Positions 33,286-41,198 of a stretch of 64,000 nucleotides of DNA are shown here, one piece after another. A model generated the notes under the pieces. The model did not search any database, had not been told where the DNA came from, and saw only the letters and a list, made by a program, of their open reading frames with translations. The stretch comes from Chryseobacterium sp. 52. Its GTDB lineage: Bacteria > Bacteroidota > Bacteroidia > Flavobacteriales > Weeksellaceae. Numbering within the stretch: the stretch's first letter is position 1; each line of letters begins with the position of its first letter. The stretch lies in contig NZ_PEEX01000001.1 in the NCBI RefSeq assembly GCF_002754245.1, positions 496,001 to 560,000 on the forward strand. The letters run 5' to 3'. The translations under genes and the position numbers were made by a program.

Positions 33286-33825
33286 TTACTTATTTCTTAG
33301 GATAGAATACATCATAATATCAAAATATTCATCATCCTTTTTAAGATGTTGTTTCAGTAATGCTTCCTGTTCCATTCCTATTTTCTCCATGATTCTGCCG
33401 GAAGCCGGATTGTGAAGAAAAAAAGTCGCATAAATCTTGTTACATTCCAGTTCCTGAAAACCAAAATCAATCAATGCAATGGCTGCCTCAGTAACGTATC
33501 CTTTGTTCCAGAAAGGTCTTCCCATCCAGTACCCTAACTCAGCTTTATCATCTTCCCTGTCATGAAGTCCTATTGCTCCCATGATCTTCCCTTCTTTATC
33601 ACGAAGTGCAAAAGTATATCCTGTATTGTTCTCAAAAGCCTCTTTGGAGATTTTCAGCCAGAATTCTGCGTGCTGCCTGGTATAGGGATAAGGAATATTG
33701 GAAGTAAGGTCTGAAAAAATTTTATTCTGAAGATATTCAGTTACAAAAGGAATATCCTCCTCTTTCAATTGGGAGAGGATCAGTCTTTCTGTTTCTATTC
33801 CTGGGAATACTTCTAATTTTCTCAT
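33286..33825 (-). CDS. GNAT-family N-acetyltransferase (RimJ/RimL type)
   Basis: 179 residues. N-terminal TERLILSQLKEEDIPFVTEYLQ is the typical RimJ/RimL start; the acetyl-CoA-binding region is seen as LGYWMGRPFWNKGYVTEAAIALIDFGFQELECNKIYATFFLHNPASGRIMEKIGM. It probably acetylates an amino group of a protein N-terminus or small molecule; the substrate is unknown. Single-gene unit upstream of coaX. Confidence 0.92.
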   Translation of the reverse strand: MRKLEVFPGIETERLILSQLKEEDIPFVTEYLQNKIFSDLTSNIPYPYTRQHAEFWLKISKEAFENNTGYTFALRDKEGKIMGAIGLHDREDDKAELGYWMGRPFWNKGYVTEAAIALIDFGFQELECNKIYATFFLHNPASGRIMEKIGMEQEALLKQHLKKDDEYFDIMMYSILRNK

Positions 33826-33861
33826 GATGTCTGTTTTTTAATGTGCTAAAAAAAGATCAAA

Positions 33862-34620
33862 CTATAAATCTTTTCCCAGAAAATAAAGCCCTTTCAGGGT
33901 ATGCAGCCTGTCCATGACATGTATTTTTTCAGTCAAAGGCTTGTATACATGCGAAACACCGCCCGTTGCAACCACAAAACAGTCGTCATTTACCTCATCG
34001 TTGATACGGTCTATAAAACCTTCCACCATTCCAAGGAATCCGTATACCATTCCACTTTGCATACAGGTCACCGTATCGAGTCCTAATACCGATTTAGGTT
34101 TTTTCAGTTCGATATCGGGAAGCTGCGCGGTCTGGTTGATCAGCGAATTTAAAGAGGTGACAATTCCCGGAGCAATAATTACGCCCAGAGTTTCCCCTGT
34201 TTCTGCGACACAGCTTGCCGTAAGGGCAGTTCCAAAATCAATGACTATTTTTTTTCGGTTCGGGTACAGATTATGGGCAGCCACAAGATTGGCATAAATA
34301 TCCGTTCCCATCTGTTTGGATTTTGCGACAACTTCTGAGGGCGTCGCTCTATCAACAATCACAGGAAGAATCCCATGAATTTTTTTGATCGCCGAGCTGA
34401 TCACTTTGGTAAGCTGAGGTACCACCGATCCTATAATGATTTTAGTAATTTCCTGCGGTTCTATTTTGTAAGTCTGATACAGCATCAGCATCTGTACATA
34501 CAGTTCATCTACCGTTCTATATGGCTTCGTATTGATCACCCATGAAATATCACAGTTGTCTTCATTGAAAAGTCCGAATCTGATGTTGCTGTTCCCTACG
34601 TTGATTACGATTGAATTCAT
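33862..34620 (-). CDS. coaX: Type III pantothenate kinase
   Basis: 252 residues. First step of CoA synthesis: ATP-dependent phosphorylation of pantothenate. The catalytic motif DFGTALTASCV near 127-137 is intact. The first ATP-binding motif, usually D-x-G-N-T/S, reads NVGNSNIRF at 7-15, with Asn for the usual Asp. The third motif (ATGGVSHVYKPL, near 219) and GVIIAPGI near 146 are present. Overall length and fold are normal. Confidence 0.93.
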   Translation of the reverse strand: MNSIVINVGNSNIRFGLFNEDNCDISWVINTKPYRTVDELYVQMLMLYQTYKIEPQEITKIIIGSVVPQLTKVISSAIKKIHGILPVIVDRATPSEVVAKSKQMGTDIYANLVAAHNLYPNRKKIVIDFGTALTASCVAETGETLGVIIAPGIVTSLNSLINQTAQLPDIELKKPKSVLGLDTVTCMQSGMVYGFLGMVEGFIDRINDEVNDDCFVVATGGVSHVYKPLTEKIHVMDRLHTLKGLYFLGKDL

Positions 34621-34797
34621 TTAATTTTTTAAGCTAGTCTGGGTTAAAAAACAGTTGTAAAAATAAGCAATATCCTGATTATTTAAACCAATTCCTCTTC
34701 TATATTTATGATAATAATCTGAAAATATTCCTTTAAAGTACCTTTTGAATTTATAAAATAATTCTATCATTGCAAATTCAATGTAAAACCATAATAA

Positions 34798-35631
34798 ATG
34801 AGAAAAATTATTAGCCTTCTGTTACTGATTCAATTGGCGTGGGTATTTGCCCAGAAGCCTGCAAAAATATACCTGGAACAAAAGAAAGACATGGCGACTT
34901 ATTATGTAGATAATAATGAAATCTATCCTATTTCGATCTCTTTTCCTCAGCAACCTGAAGCTGAAAACATGAGGATTCCTGAAAAATTTAAACTTATTCA
35001 GGTAATACCTCCAAAATCTGTAAAAAACAGAATTACTTATTTCGTGGTTAATGATAAGAAAAAGGGCTGGAAAATCAAAGGTATCCCAAGCTATTATACC
35101 ATAATCGGAGATGCTACTATTAAAAACTATGACTCTGAATATCAATACACCCTCCCTTTTCAAAAAGGCAAGTCTTTCAATGTTTATCAGGGCTATGATG
35201 GAATATTCTCTCATCAAAATGAAAATTCACTAGATTTTGTAATGCCCGAGGGAACCGAAATTATAGCCGCAAGGGAAGGTACCGTGATTGAAACGGTTCA
35301 GGATAACGATAAAGGATGTCCTACAATCAATTGTGCCAACTTAGCCAATTACATTTCTATTTTACATTCTGACGGAACAATTGCTCAGTATTTTCATTTA
35401 AAACAAAATGGCGTCAAAGTAAAAGCAGGAGATGTTGTCAACAAAGGTGATCTTATAGGATTAAGCGGCAATACCGGCTGGACAAGCGGACCACATCTTC
35501 ATTTCATGTGTTATATCCCCGATTTTGCAAGTGCTAAACAAAAGAAAACCATTAAAACTCTTTTCAAAACAGGAGACGGAAATAAAGCCGAATATCTGAC
35601 TGAGAAAAAAACGTACACAAAAGGATATTAA
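34798..35631 (+). CDS. M23-family peptidase, secreted
   Basis: 277 residues with a signal peptide (to VFAQ). The LytM-type zinc site is seen as HQNENSLDFVMPEGTEI near 139-155 (H-x(n)-D) and SGPHLHFMCY near 231-240 (HxH). The 130-residue N-terminal region is a soluble unrecognised domain. It probably trims peptidoglycan cross-links or processes cell wall for growth. Confidence 0.92.
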   Translation: MRKIISLLLLIQLAWVFAQKPAKIYLEQKKDMATYYVDNNEIYPISISFPQQPEAENMRIPEKFKLIQVIPPKSVKNRITYFVVNDKKKGWKIKGIPSYYTIIGDATIKNYDSEYQYTLPFQKGKSFNVYQGYDGIFSHQNENSLDFVMPEGTEIIAAREGTVIETVQDNDKGCPTINCANLANYISILHSDGTIAQYFHLKQNGVKVKAGDVVNKGDLIGLSGNTGWTSGPHLHFMCYIPDFASAKQKKTIKTLFKTGDGNKAEYLTEKKTYTKGY

Positions 35632-35723
35632 AATTAATTTCAGGGAGAAAATCTCAATTACAGATTTTAAACATTGAAAACAATTGGTTACCTTTAAAAC
35701 AGAATTTTTTAAACTGATCTTCT

Positions 35724-36326
35724 ATGAAAAAATTGATTCTTGCATTTTTCTTTTGTATTGGCCTGAATGTTTCTGCACAGAGCGGAGCACAGGTAAAAGA
35801 TCTTTTCCAGAAAATAAAAGAAGAAGCCAAGATTGATAAGAACGACAGAACGGTGTATGAAGTGCTGGATGAGTTTTACAATAAAAATCTTCAGGCCGAA
35901 AATGATGAAATAACTTCTGAAACGGTTCAGAGAATTGAGAAATTAGCATCAGATCCCAATACCAAAAACCTTCATATCCTGATCCTTTTTCTGATGTATC
36001 AGCAGCATATCAGCCGGACTTCTATGGCCGGGAAAAAACCTGATACGGAATTCCAGACCGAGACGATGAAGCTGTTGGAGAATGAAACCAGTGAAGTATA
36101 TGGAAAAGTACCTGCTATTATCTATATTTATAACTTTGAAGCACTCAGTGGAGGTGGAAAGAAAAACGAAGCGAAGACCGTTTTAGATCAGGGATTGAAA
36201 GAATATCCGGACTCAGTGCCTTTGAAAGTATACCGCTATCTTGACACAAAAGATGAGGCATTAAAAAATGACCTTGTTAAAAATCATTCCCATCACTGGA
36301 TGGTGCAGCAGTATGAAATAAAATAG
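35724..36326 (+). CDS. Secreted helical hypothetical protein
   Basis: 200 residues. Signal peptide MKKLILAFFFCIGLNVSAQ; the rest is charged and helical (QVKDLFQKIKEEAKIDKNDRTVYEVLDEFYNKNLQAENDEI) with a TPR-like end (LDQGLKEYPDSVPLKVYRYLDTKDEALKNDLVKNHS). No named family. It lies 92 bp after the M23 peptidase. Confidence 0.75.
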   Translation: MKKLILAFFFCIGLNVSAQSGAQVKDLFQKIKEEAKIDKNDRTVYEVLDEFYNKNLQAENDEITSETVQRIEKLASDPNTKNLHILILFLMYQQHISRTSMAGKKPDTEFQTETMKLLENETSEVYGKVPAIIYIYNFEALSGGGKKNEAKTVLDQGLKEYPDSVPLKVYRYLDTKDEALKNDLVKNHSHHWMVQQYEIK

Positions 36327-36427
36327 CCCGCTGGTATAAAGTGTCAATAGTGAATTTTGCTTCGCAAGTGAAATGTAAATTTTCAGTGTTAGGAATACAA
36401 AATCTGATTAAGACAAATACAAATAAT

Positions 36428-36457
36428 AATCCCACAGAGTTTTCTGTGGGATTGTTA
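36428..36457. terminator. Terminator between convergent genes
   Basis: AATCCCACAGA (36428-36438) and TCTGTGGGATT (36443-36453) are exact complements with a 4-nt loop, followed by a T-rich run. Confidence 0.85.
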
Positions 36458-36474
36458 TTTTATACTGTAAGATA

Positions 36475-38313
36475 TTATTTCACTTCGACAATATTATCTG
36501 CTGTGTTCACATCAGCAAGTCTCTGGCTGAAATCTATTCCCAGAACAGACAACTGTGCTTTCGTGTAAGGGATCGTCAGCGTATATTCTTTTTGTGTCCA
36601 AGGCCAGTAAGGCATTGTCTTAAAATCTCCGTAGATATCTTTTTCCTTCCATGTATGAGTCATGTTTAAAGGAATCTGGTAGGTAACGATCTTTTTATCA
36701 GCCATCATTACACTGAAATCTATTGGCATTGGAACCTGCCCTTTATTCACCAGGGTAATTGTGGTAGATTTTGCTTCGTACTTCACGTCTTTAATTCCGT
36801 AGTCAATCGTTTTTGTGGTGTTGATCCAGTAATTATGGAACCACTTCAGATCCATTCCTGAAACTTTCTGAGCAATATGAAGGAAATCTCTGTCGGTAGG
36901 ATGTTTCATATGCCATTGGTCATAATATTCCTTTAAGGTTTCTGCAAGTTTCTGCTCACCCATAATGTATCCCAGCTCTACGAGATACAACTCTCCTTTT
37001 ACGTAAGTTGCATAGGTATAAGAGTTTCCGTTATCATGATGATCACCCAGCCATACTGCCGGTTCTTCAATGCCTTTTTTAATAAAATTCCTGTAAGCAC
37101 TCACTGTATTGGCAAAAGGATTAGGAAGCTCTTCCGGAAACAGCTGATACATTACATATCCTTCCGCATAACTTGTAAAACCTTCATCCATCCATGGACG
37201 TACGGATTCATTGGTGGCCAGCATCTGCTGATACCAGGAGTGTGCCCCTTCGTGAGCCATCAGTCCCATTAATCCTTTCATATCCTGAGCTTCACCCAGA
37301 ATCATGGTACACATTCCGTATTCCATACCACCATCGCCTCCTTGAATAAATGCGTAAGTAGGATATATGTATTTCCCGAAGTGTGCATTCATTAACTGGA
37401 AATATTTTGTAACATAAGGTTGAGCTTCTTCCCAAACTTTTGTTTTGTCATTGTTTTGATAAACGAGGAATACTTTAGGGCCTTCGGGAACGTCAAAACT
37501 TTTGATCACATAATCTCTGTCTGCGCTCCAGGCGAAGTCTAAAATATTATTTGCTTTCCATTTCCAGACTGCCTTTTTACTTTTATCAGCAACTATTTTC
37601 GCATTGGCGTCATAGCCTTTTACTTCTGTTGGGTTTTCAAGAATTCCGCCCGCCCCGATTACATAGTCTTTGTTCAGTTTTATCGTAACATCGAAATCTG
37701 AAAACGGTGCATGAAATTCTCTTCCGATATAGTCAAATGTTGCCCATCCATCATAGTCGTACTCTGCAATTTTCGGGTACCACTGTGTCATGGTCATATC
37801 TACTCCTTCCCTGTTATTTCTTCCGCTTCTTCTGATCTGCTGAGGTATTACAGCATCCCAGTCCATTGTAAAGGTTGTCGTAGAATTAGGTTTAACGGGT
37901 TCTGCCAGATACACTTTCATAATGGTTTCCTGGATCTCAAACTTCAGCTCTTTTCCGTTCTGTCTGATCCAATGGATATTCTGTGCGCCTTCCTGATCTT
38001 TCGGGATAGATGCCAGTCTTGAAACTCCGTCTTTCTGAAGTCTGGAGTCTCCGTTTTTTCCCTGGCCAGCAATTCTCTGGTCCATCATTGAATTAGGCTT
38101 AAAAGCATTCCAGTACAGATGAAAATACACCACGTTCAGCTCATCAGGTGAGTTGTTGGTGTATTCTAAAGTCTGGTTTCCCTGGTAGGTAAATTTTTCA
38201 GCATTAACATCAATATCCATCTTGTACTTCGCAGCCTGCTGATAATAAGCTCCCTGCTGAGCCTGAAATTGTGAAATGATAAACGCAAAAATGATTGCAG
38301 CCGATTTTCTCAT
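36475..38313 (-). CDS. M1-family aminopeptidase, secreted
   Basis: 612 residues with a signal peptide (to FQAQ). The zinc motif HEGAH (HExxH) is near 352-356 (LMAHEGAHSWYQQ), preceded by the GGMEYGM exopeptidase motif near 331-337 and followed by the third ligand in DEGFTSYAEGY near 374-384. An N-terminal beta domain (1-200) fits the M1 fold. It probably cleaves N-terminal residues of peptides in the periplasm or outside the cell. Confidence 0.93.
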   Translation of the reverse strand: MRKSAAIIFAFIISQFQAQQGAYYQQAAKYKMDIDVNAEKFTYQGNQTLEYTNNSPDELNVVYFHLYWNAFKPNSMMDQRIAGQGKNGDSRLQKDGVSRLASIPKDQEGAQNIHWIRQNGKELKFEIQETIMKVYLAEPVKPNSTTTFTMDWDAVIPQQIRRSGRNNREGVDMTMTQWYPKIAEYDYDGWATFDYIGREFHAPFSDFDVTIKLNKDYVIGAGGILENPTEVKGYDANAKIVADKSKKAVWKWKANNILDFAWSADRDYVIKSFDVPEGPKVFLVYQNNDKTKVWEEAQPYVTKYFQLMNAHFGKYIYPTYAFIQGGDGGMEYGMCTMILGEAQDMKGLMGLMAHEGAHSWYQQMLATNESVRPWMDEGFTSYAEGYVMYQLFPEELPNPFANTVSAYRNFIKKGIEEPAVWLGDHHDNGNSYTYATYVKGELYLVELGYIMGEQKLAETLKEYYDQWHMKHPTDRDFLHIAQKVSGMDLKWFHNYWINTTKTIDYGIKDVKYEAKSTTITLVNKGQVPMPIDFSVMMADKKIVTYQIPLNMTHTWKEKDIYGDFKTMPYWPWTQKEYTLTIPYTKAQLSVLGIDFSQRLADVNTADNIVEVK

Positions 38314-38434
38314 TTAAAATTTATTTTTTTTAAAGGTAAGTAAATTATGTAAAACCCTCAAATAAGGAGCTATTTTAGGGATTTTGATCTGTTATAGCTT
38401 TAGATGGGTTTTCATTCTGATGGTTAAGTTTGTT

Positions 38435-38468
38435 CCCGCAGATTTTACAGATGATGCAGATTTTTTTT
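38435..38468. repeat. CCCGCAGATT repeat, second copy
   Basis: Starts CCCGCAGATT and continues TTACAGATGATGCAG into a T-run; resembles 4961-4992 (CCCGCAGATTGAGCAAATTG). Dispersed noncoding family, short and degenerate. Confidence 0.45.
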
Positions 38469-38532
38469 AACCACAAATCATATTCGTGTTATTCGTGAAA
38501 AACATTCGTGGCATTTGTGTTTCAAAATAAAA
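38469..38532 (+). repeat. 'AACCACAAAT..ATTTGTGTTTCAAAATAAAA' element, copy 1
   Basis: Begins AACCACAAAT and ends ATTTGTGTTTCAAAATAAAA, with ATTCGTG repeated three times inside. A second, longer copy in the same orientation lies at 39086-39174. They flank the DinB-like gene. Confidence 0.65.
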
Positions 38533-38539
38533 GTCAAGA

Positions 38540-39010
38540 TTATTGATGAGTCAGCATCTTCTTTATTAAGGTAATCTGTCCCAAATGATAGTAAGCATGC
38601 TCAATCATTCCATCAATATTCCTTAAATAGGTTCCATATTTTTCGTCAACAAAAACCTCATTCATTTTGGAGTCCGGCATTTGTTCCAATAACATTGCCA
38701 ACTTTTCAGAATCATTCCAGAGTTGATCTAAAAGCGCTTCCCATTGCTCCTGAGATCCGATGGGCGGAAGATCGAAGCTGTATTTGTCTTTTATGTCTAA
38801 ACTCCCGCCTTCAAAGACATTCACGAGCCCTGCTATATAATAATGTATATGAAACGTAAGCATTGCCATTGTATTTAAAGAATCTACTTTGGTAACGGCC
38901 TGTTCCCAGGTTACCTCTGAAAGCTGGTCTTTAAAATTCGTGTTGGCAATCCAAAAACCGTCAAGTAAGACTTCCCTGAATCTTTTTACTAATTGTGAGG
39001 TTGAACTCAT
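38540..39010 (-). CDS. DinB/YfiT-like protein
   Basis: 156 residues, cytoplasmic, a four-helix bundle of the DinB superfamily. The metal-ligand histidines are suggested by MLTFHIHYYIAGLVNVFEGG near 51-70 and IEHAYYHLGQITLIKKML near 136-153. Members include bacillithiol- or mycothiol-dependent transferases, but many are uncharacterised. It sits between two copies of a dispersed repeat. Confidence 0.82.
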   Translation of the reverse strand: MSSTSQLVKRFREVLLDGFWIANTNFKDQLSEVTWEQAVTKVDSLNTMAMLTFHIHYYIAGLVNVFEGGSLDIKDKYSFDLPPIGSQEQWEALLDQLWNDSEKLAMLLEQMPDSKMNEVFVDEKYGTYLRNIDGMIEHAYYHLGQITLIKKMLTHQ

Positions 39011-39085
39011 GGTTTACAATTTTATGATTTTTAAAGATAATTATTTTTTAACTCTGGAGATTGGGTGGATGGTCCAGATTTATTT

Positions 39086-39174
39086 AACCACAAATAAAAG
39101 CACAATTTTAAACACTAATCAATTCGTAATATTCGTGGAAAGCATTTGTGGAATTTGTGTTTCAAAAATAAAAA
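39086..39174 (+). repeat. 'AACCACAAAT..ATTTGTGTTTCAAAAATAAAA' element, copy 2
   Basis: AACCACAAAT, then ATTCGTAATATTCGTG and GAATTTGTGTTTCAAAAATA. Same direction as copy 1, about 620 bp apart. Confidence 0.65.
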
Positions 39175-39225
39175 ACCTCAAATGCAGAATACACTTGAGG
39201 TTGATATGATGATTTTAAAATCAAA

Positions 39226-40917
39226 TTATTTTTTAGCCGGAACTTCTTTTTTTCCACTGTTTAGAATCTTTTCAAGGATTCTCAAAGTAATCAGATAAGT
39301 TGGCTTCACTCCTGTAAGGCCTAAACCTCCTGAAGAAAGTGTACTTCCTGTTTCAAGCGGGTTATCCGACGCATAATAGGCATAACAAACGAATAAATCC
39401 GGTGCAATATGATGTCTGATTTTAGACGCTACCTGAATTGCTTTCTGGTAATGCGCTCCTTCCATTTCAAGACCGATGGCCTTCCATGACGTGTTCATGA
39501 AATAAGAAAGAATATCTCTGTTTTGAAGGGATGTTCCTAATACGGTGATCATCGGACCTTCAAAGGCTTTAAGTTCATCATCTTTAAAATCATCAAGCTT
39601 CAAAGCATTTTCAAAAGGATAATTGTCTGCTGTTCCTTCAAAAATATGAGAAGTAGGAATCATAATATCTCCTTTTCCACCGGCAAGAATTCCTGCTTTA
39701 CCCATAATGGAAACGGATTTTACCTTCATCATATACACTTCTCCATTGTGTTCGAAAGGTCTCAGCAACTCATCCATCACCTCATAAGCCTGCTCTCCAA
39801 AAGCGTAATCAAAAACCATGATCACATCGTCTCCGCCATATTTTATACCGCTGAAAGGAGTGTTTTTAAGATTTGTTTTGCTTAAATCAATAATCTGAAC
39901 ATCAATATTACTTCCGCTCTTATCATTAATATAAATTAAACCTTCTTCTAAAGCATATTTGGAAACTTTGTCACGAAGCTCTTTTTTATCAGAAATATCT
40001 CCGTATAGTTTATAATCTACTTCTTTGTTGTCTTTTTTCTTTAAGGCATCATTAGCATACAGCATATTTTTCACAGAATGCATGTTGGCAGAAATAATAT
40101 GCAATGGTCTCATGTGAAGATTGTTGTCAAATAAAACCTCTTTCACTTTATTGGCCCACTTCTCTCCAAAATAATGGTGCCCTACTCTTTCTTTAAGAAT
40201 AGCACTGAAATGAATTTCTCGTTCTCTGGTCTGCTTGGCATCTTCCAGGCTTACCTTTCCAAGATGATAGATGATTTTGAATAATCGGTCCGGGTTATGA
40301 TCATCTCCGAATGTATTGTAAGCGTTTAGTGTTTCTTCGAAAGATCTTCCTATTAAAGAGGAAAGGTGAATCAATGCAACTTCTTTTTCTTTTCTGCTGA
40401 ATTTCTTTTCGCCTTTTACCACTTCTTCAATGATCTTCCATGCACGTATAGGTTTCCAGTTTTCATCCTGAATGAAAGCCAGATTCCGGATCTTGTCTGC
40501 TTCTATAAATAAGAAGGTAAGGTGGGTAAGAATATCATAAATTTCTGAACGTCCTAAAAGAACTTCAATATTCATTTGGTGTTCATCTATTCTATAGCAG
40601 TTTCTTCTTCTCTTTTTAGGAACAATGGGTTCGAAACTTCCTTTATCAAAACCTTCATCTGAAGTAAGATGAATAAAAGCACATTCTTCGATTCCTTCCG
40701 GAAGTCGGTCTAAAACGTACATTAAACCATCCAGCTCCAATTTACTTGGGACACTCATGGTTCCGTAAATTTCAGGATTAATGGTTTTCAGCAAGCTTCT
40801 GATACTTTCTCCTGAAACACCCGCTGGTTTGAAAAATCCTCTATAAAATAAGTGTCTCATAGAGATATATAATCTTTCAATGGCCTCCGTTGTTTCCCTT
40901 GCTCTTGAATTTGTCAT
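39226..40917 (-). CDS. DUF6909-family protein, nucleoside-phosphorylase-like C-terminus
   Basis: 563 residues from the ATG at 40917, preceded by the minus-strand -7 box TATATTTG (40933-40940). The N-terminal two thirds are helical and charged; the last third has GGDDVIMVFDYAFGEQAYEVMDELLRPF, a GTSLQNRD segment and GLEMEGAHYQKAIQVASK, resembling the EMEGA motif of nucleoside phosphorylases and AMP nucleosidases. I recall this as the uncharacterised family DUF6909, conserved in Flavobacteriia. A role in nucleotide salvage is inferred only. Confidence 0.72.
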   Translation of the reverse strand: MTNSRARETTEAIERLYISMRHLFYRGFFKPAGVSGESIRSLLKTINPEIYGTMSVPSKLELDGLMYVLDRLPEGIEECAFIHLTSDEGFDKGSFEPIVPKKRRRNCYRIDEHQMNIEVLLGRSEIYDILTHLTFLFIEADKIRNLAFIQDENWKPIRAWKIIEEVVKGEKKFSRKEKEVALIHLSSLIGRSFEETLNAYNTFGDDHNPDRLFKIIYHLGKVSLEDAKQTREREIHFSAILKERVGHHYFGEKWANKVKEVLFDNNLHMRPLHIISANMHSVKNMLYANDALKKKDNKEVDYKLYGDISDKKELRDKVSKYALEEGLIYINDKSGSNIDVQIIDLSKTNLKNTPFSGIKYGGDDVIMVFDYAFGEQAYEVMDELLRPFEHNGEVYMMKVKSVSIMGKAGILAGGKGDIMIPTSHIFEGTADNYPFENALKLDDFKDDELKAFEGPMITVLGTSLQNRDILSYFMNTSWKAIGLEMEGAHYQKAIQVASKIRHHIAPDLFVCYAYYASDNPLETGSTLSSGGLGLTGVKPTYLITLRILEKILNSGKKEVPAKK

Positions 40918-41168
40918 AAAATAAATTTCACACAAATATACGAAATCTCCGCCCAACTTATTTTAAGTATCTTTTAACAAGCGGTTTAAATTTGTATCTT
41001 TAGAAGCATAAAACGGACAATATCTTGATGGTGCTGTCACAGGCCCGGATACTCAATTCCGGACATTATTCTTCTTTTTAAAAAGTTAAACGCTCGTTTG
41101 TTTTAATAAAATTTCACAACTACCCCTAAAAAAATAAGGGGTAAAATGTTTTTAATCTATTTTTTTTG

Positions 41169-41176
41169 TAAATTTG
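41169..41176 (+). promoter_or_regulatory. -7 promoter box of the glutamine synthetase gene
   Basis: TAAATTTG, matching TAnnTTTG, 22 bp before the ATG at 41199. Confidence 0.55.
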
Positions 41177-41198
41177 CCCCACAAAATACAACCTTAAT

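Noticed and set aside
41032-41086. 17-codon ORF between the DUF6909 gene and glutamine synthetase
   Set aside because: No promoter, no conservation evidence and no peptide features.
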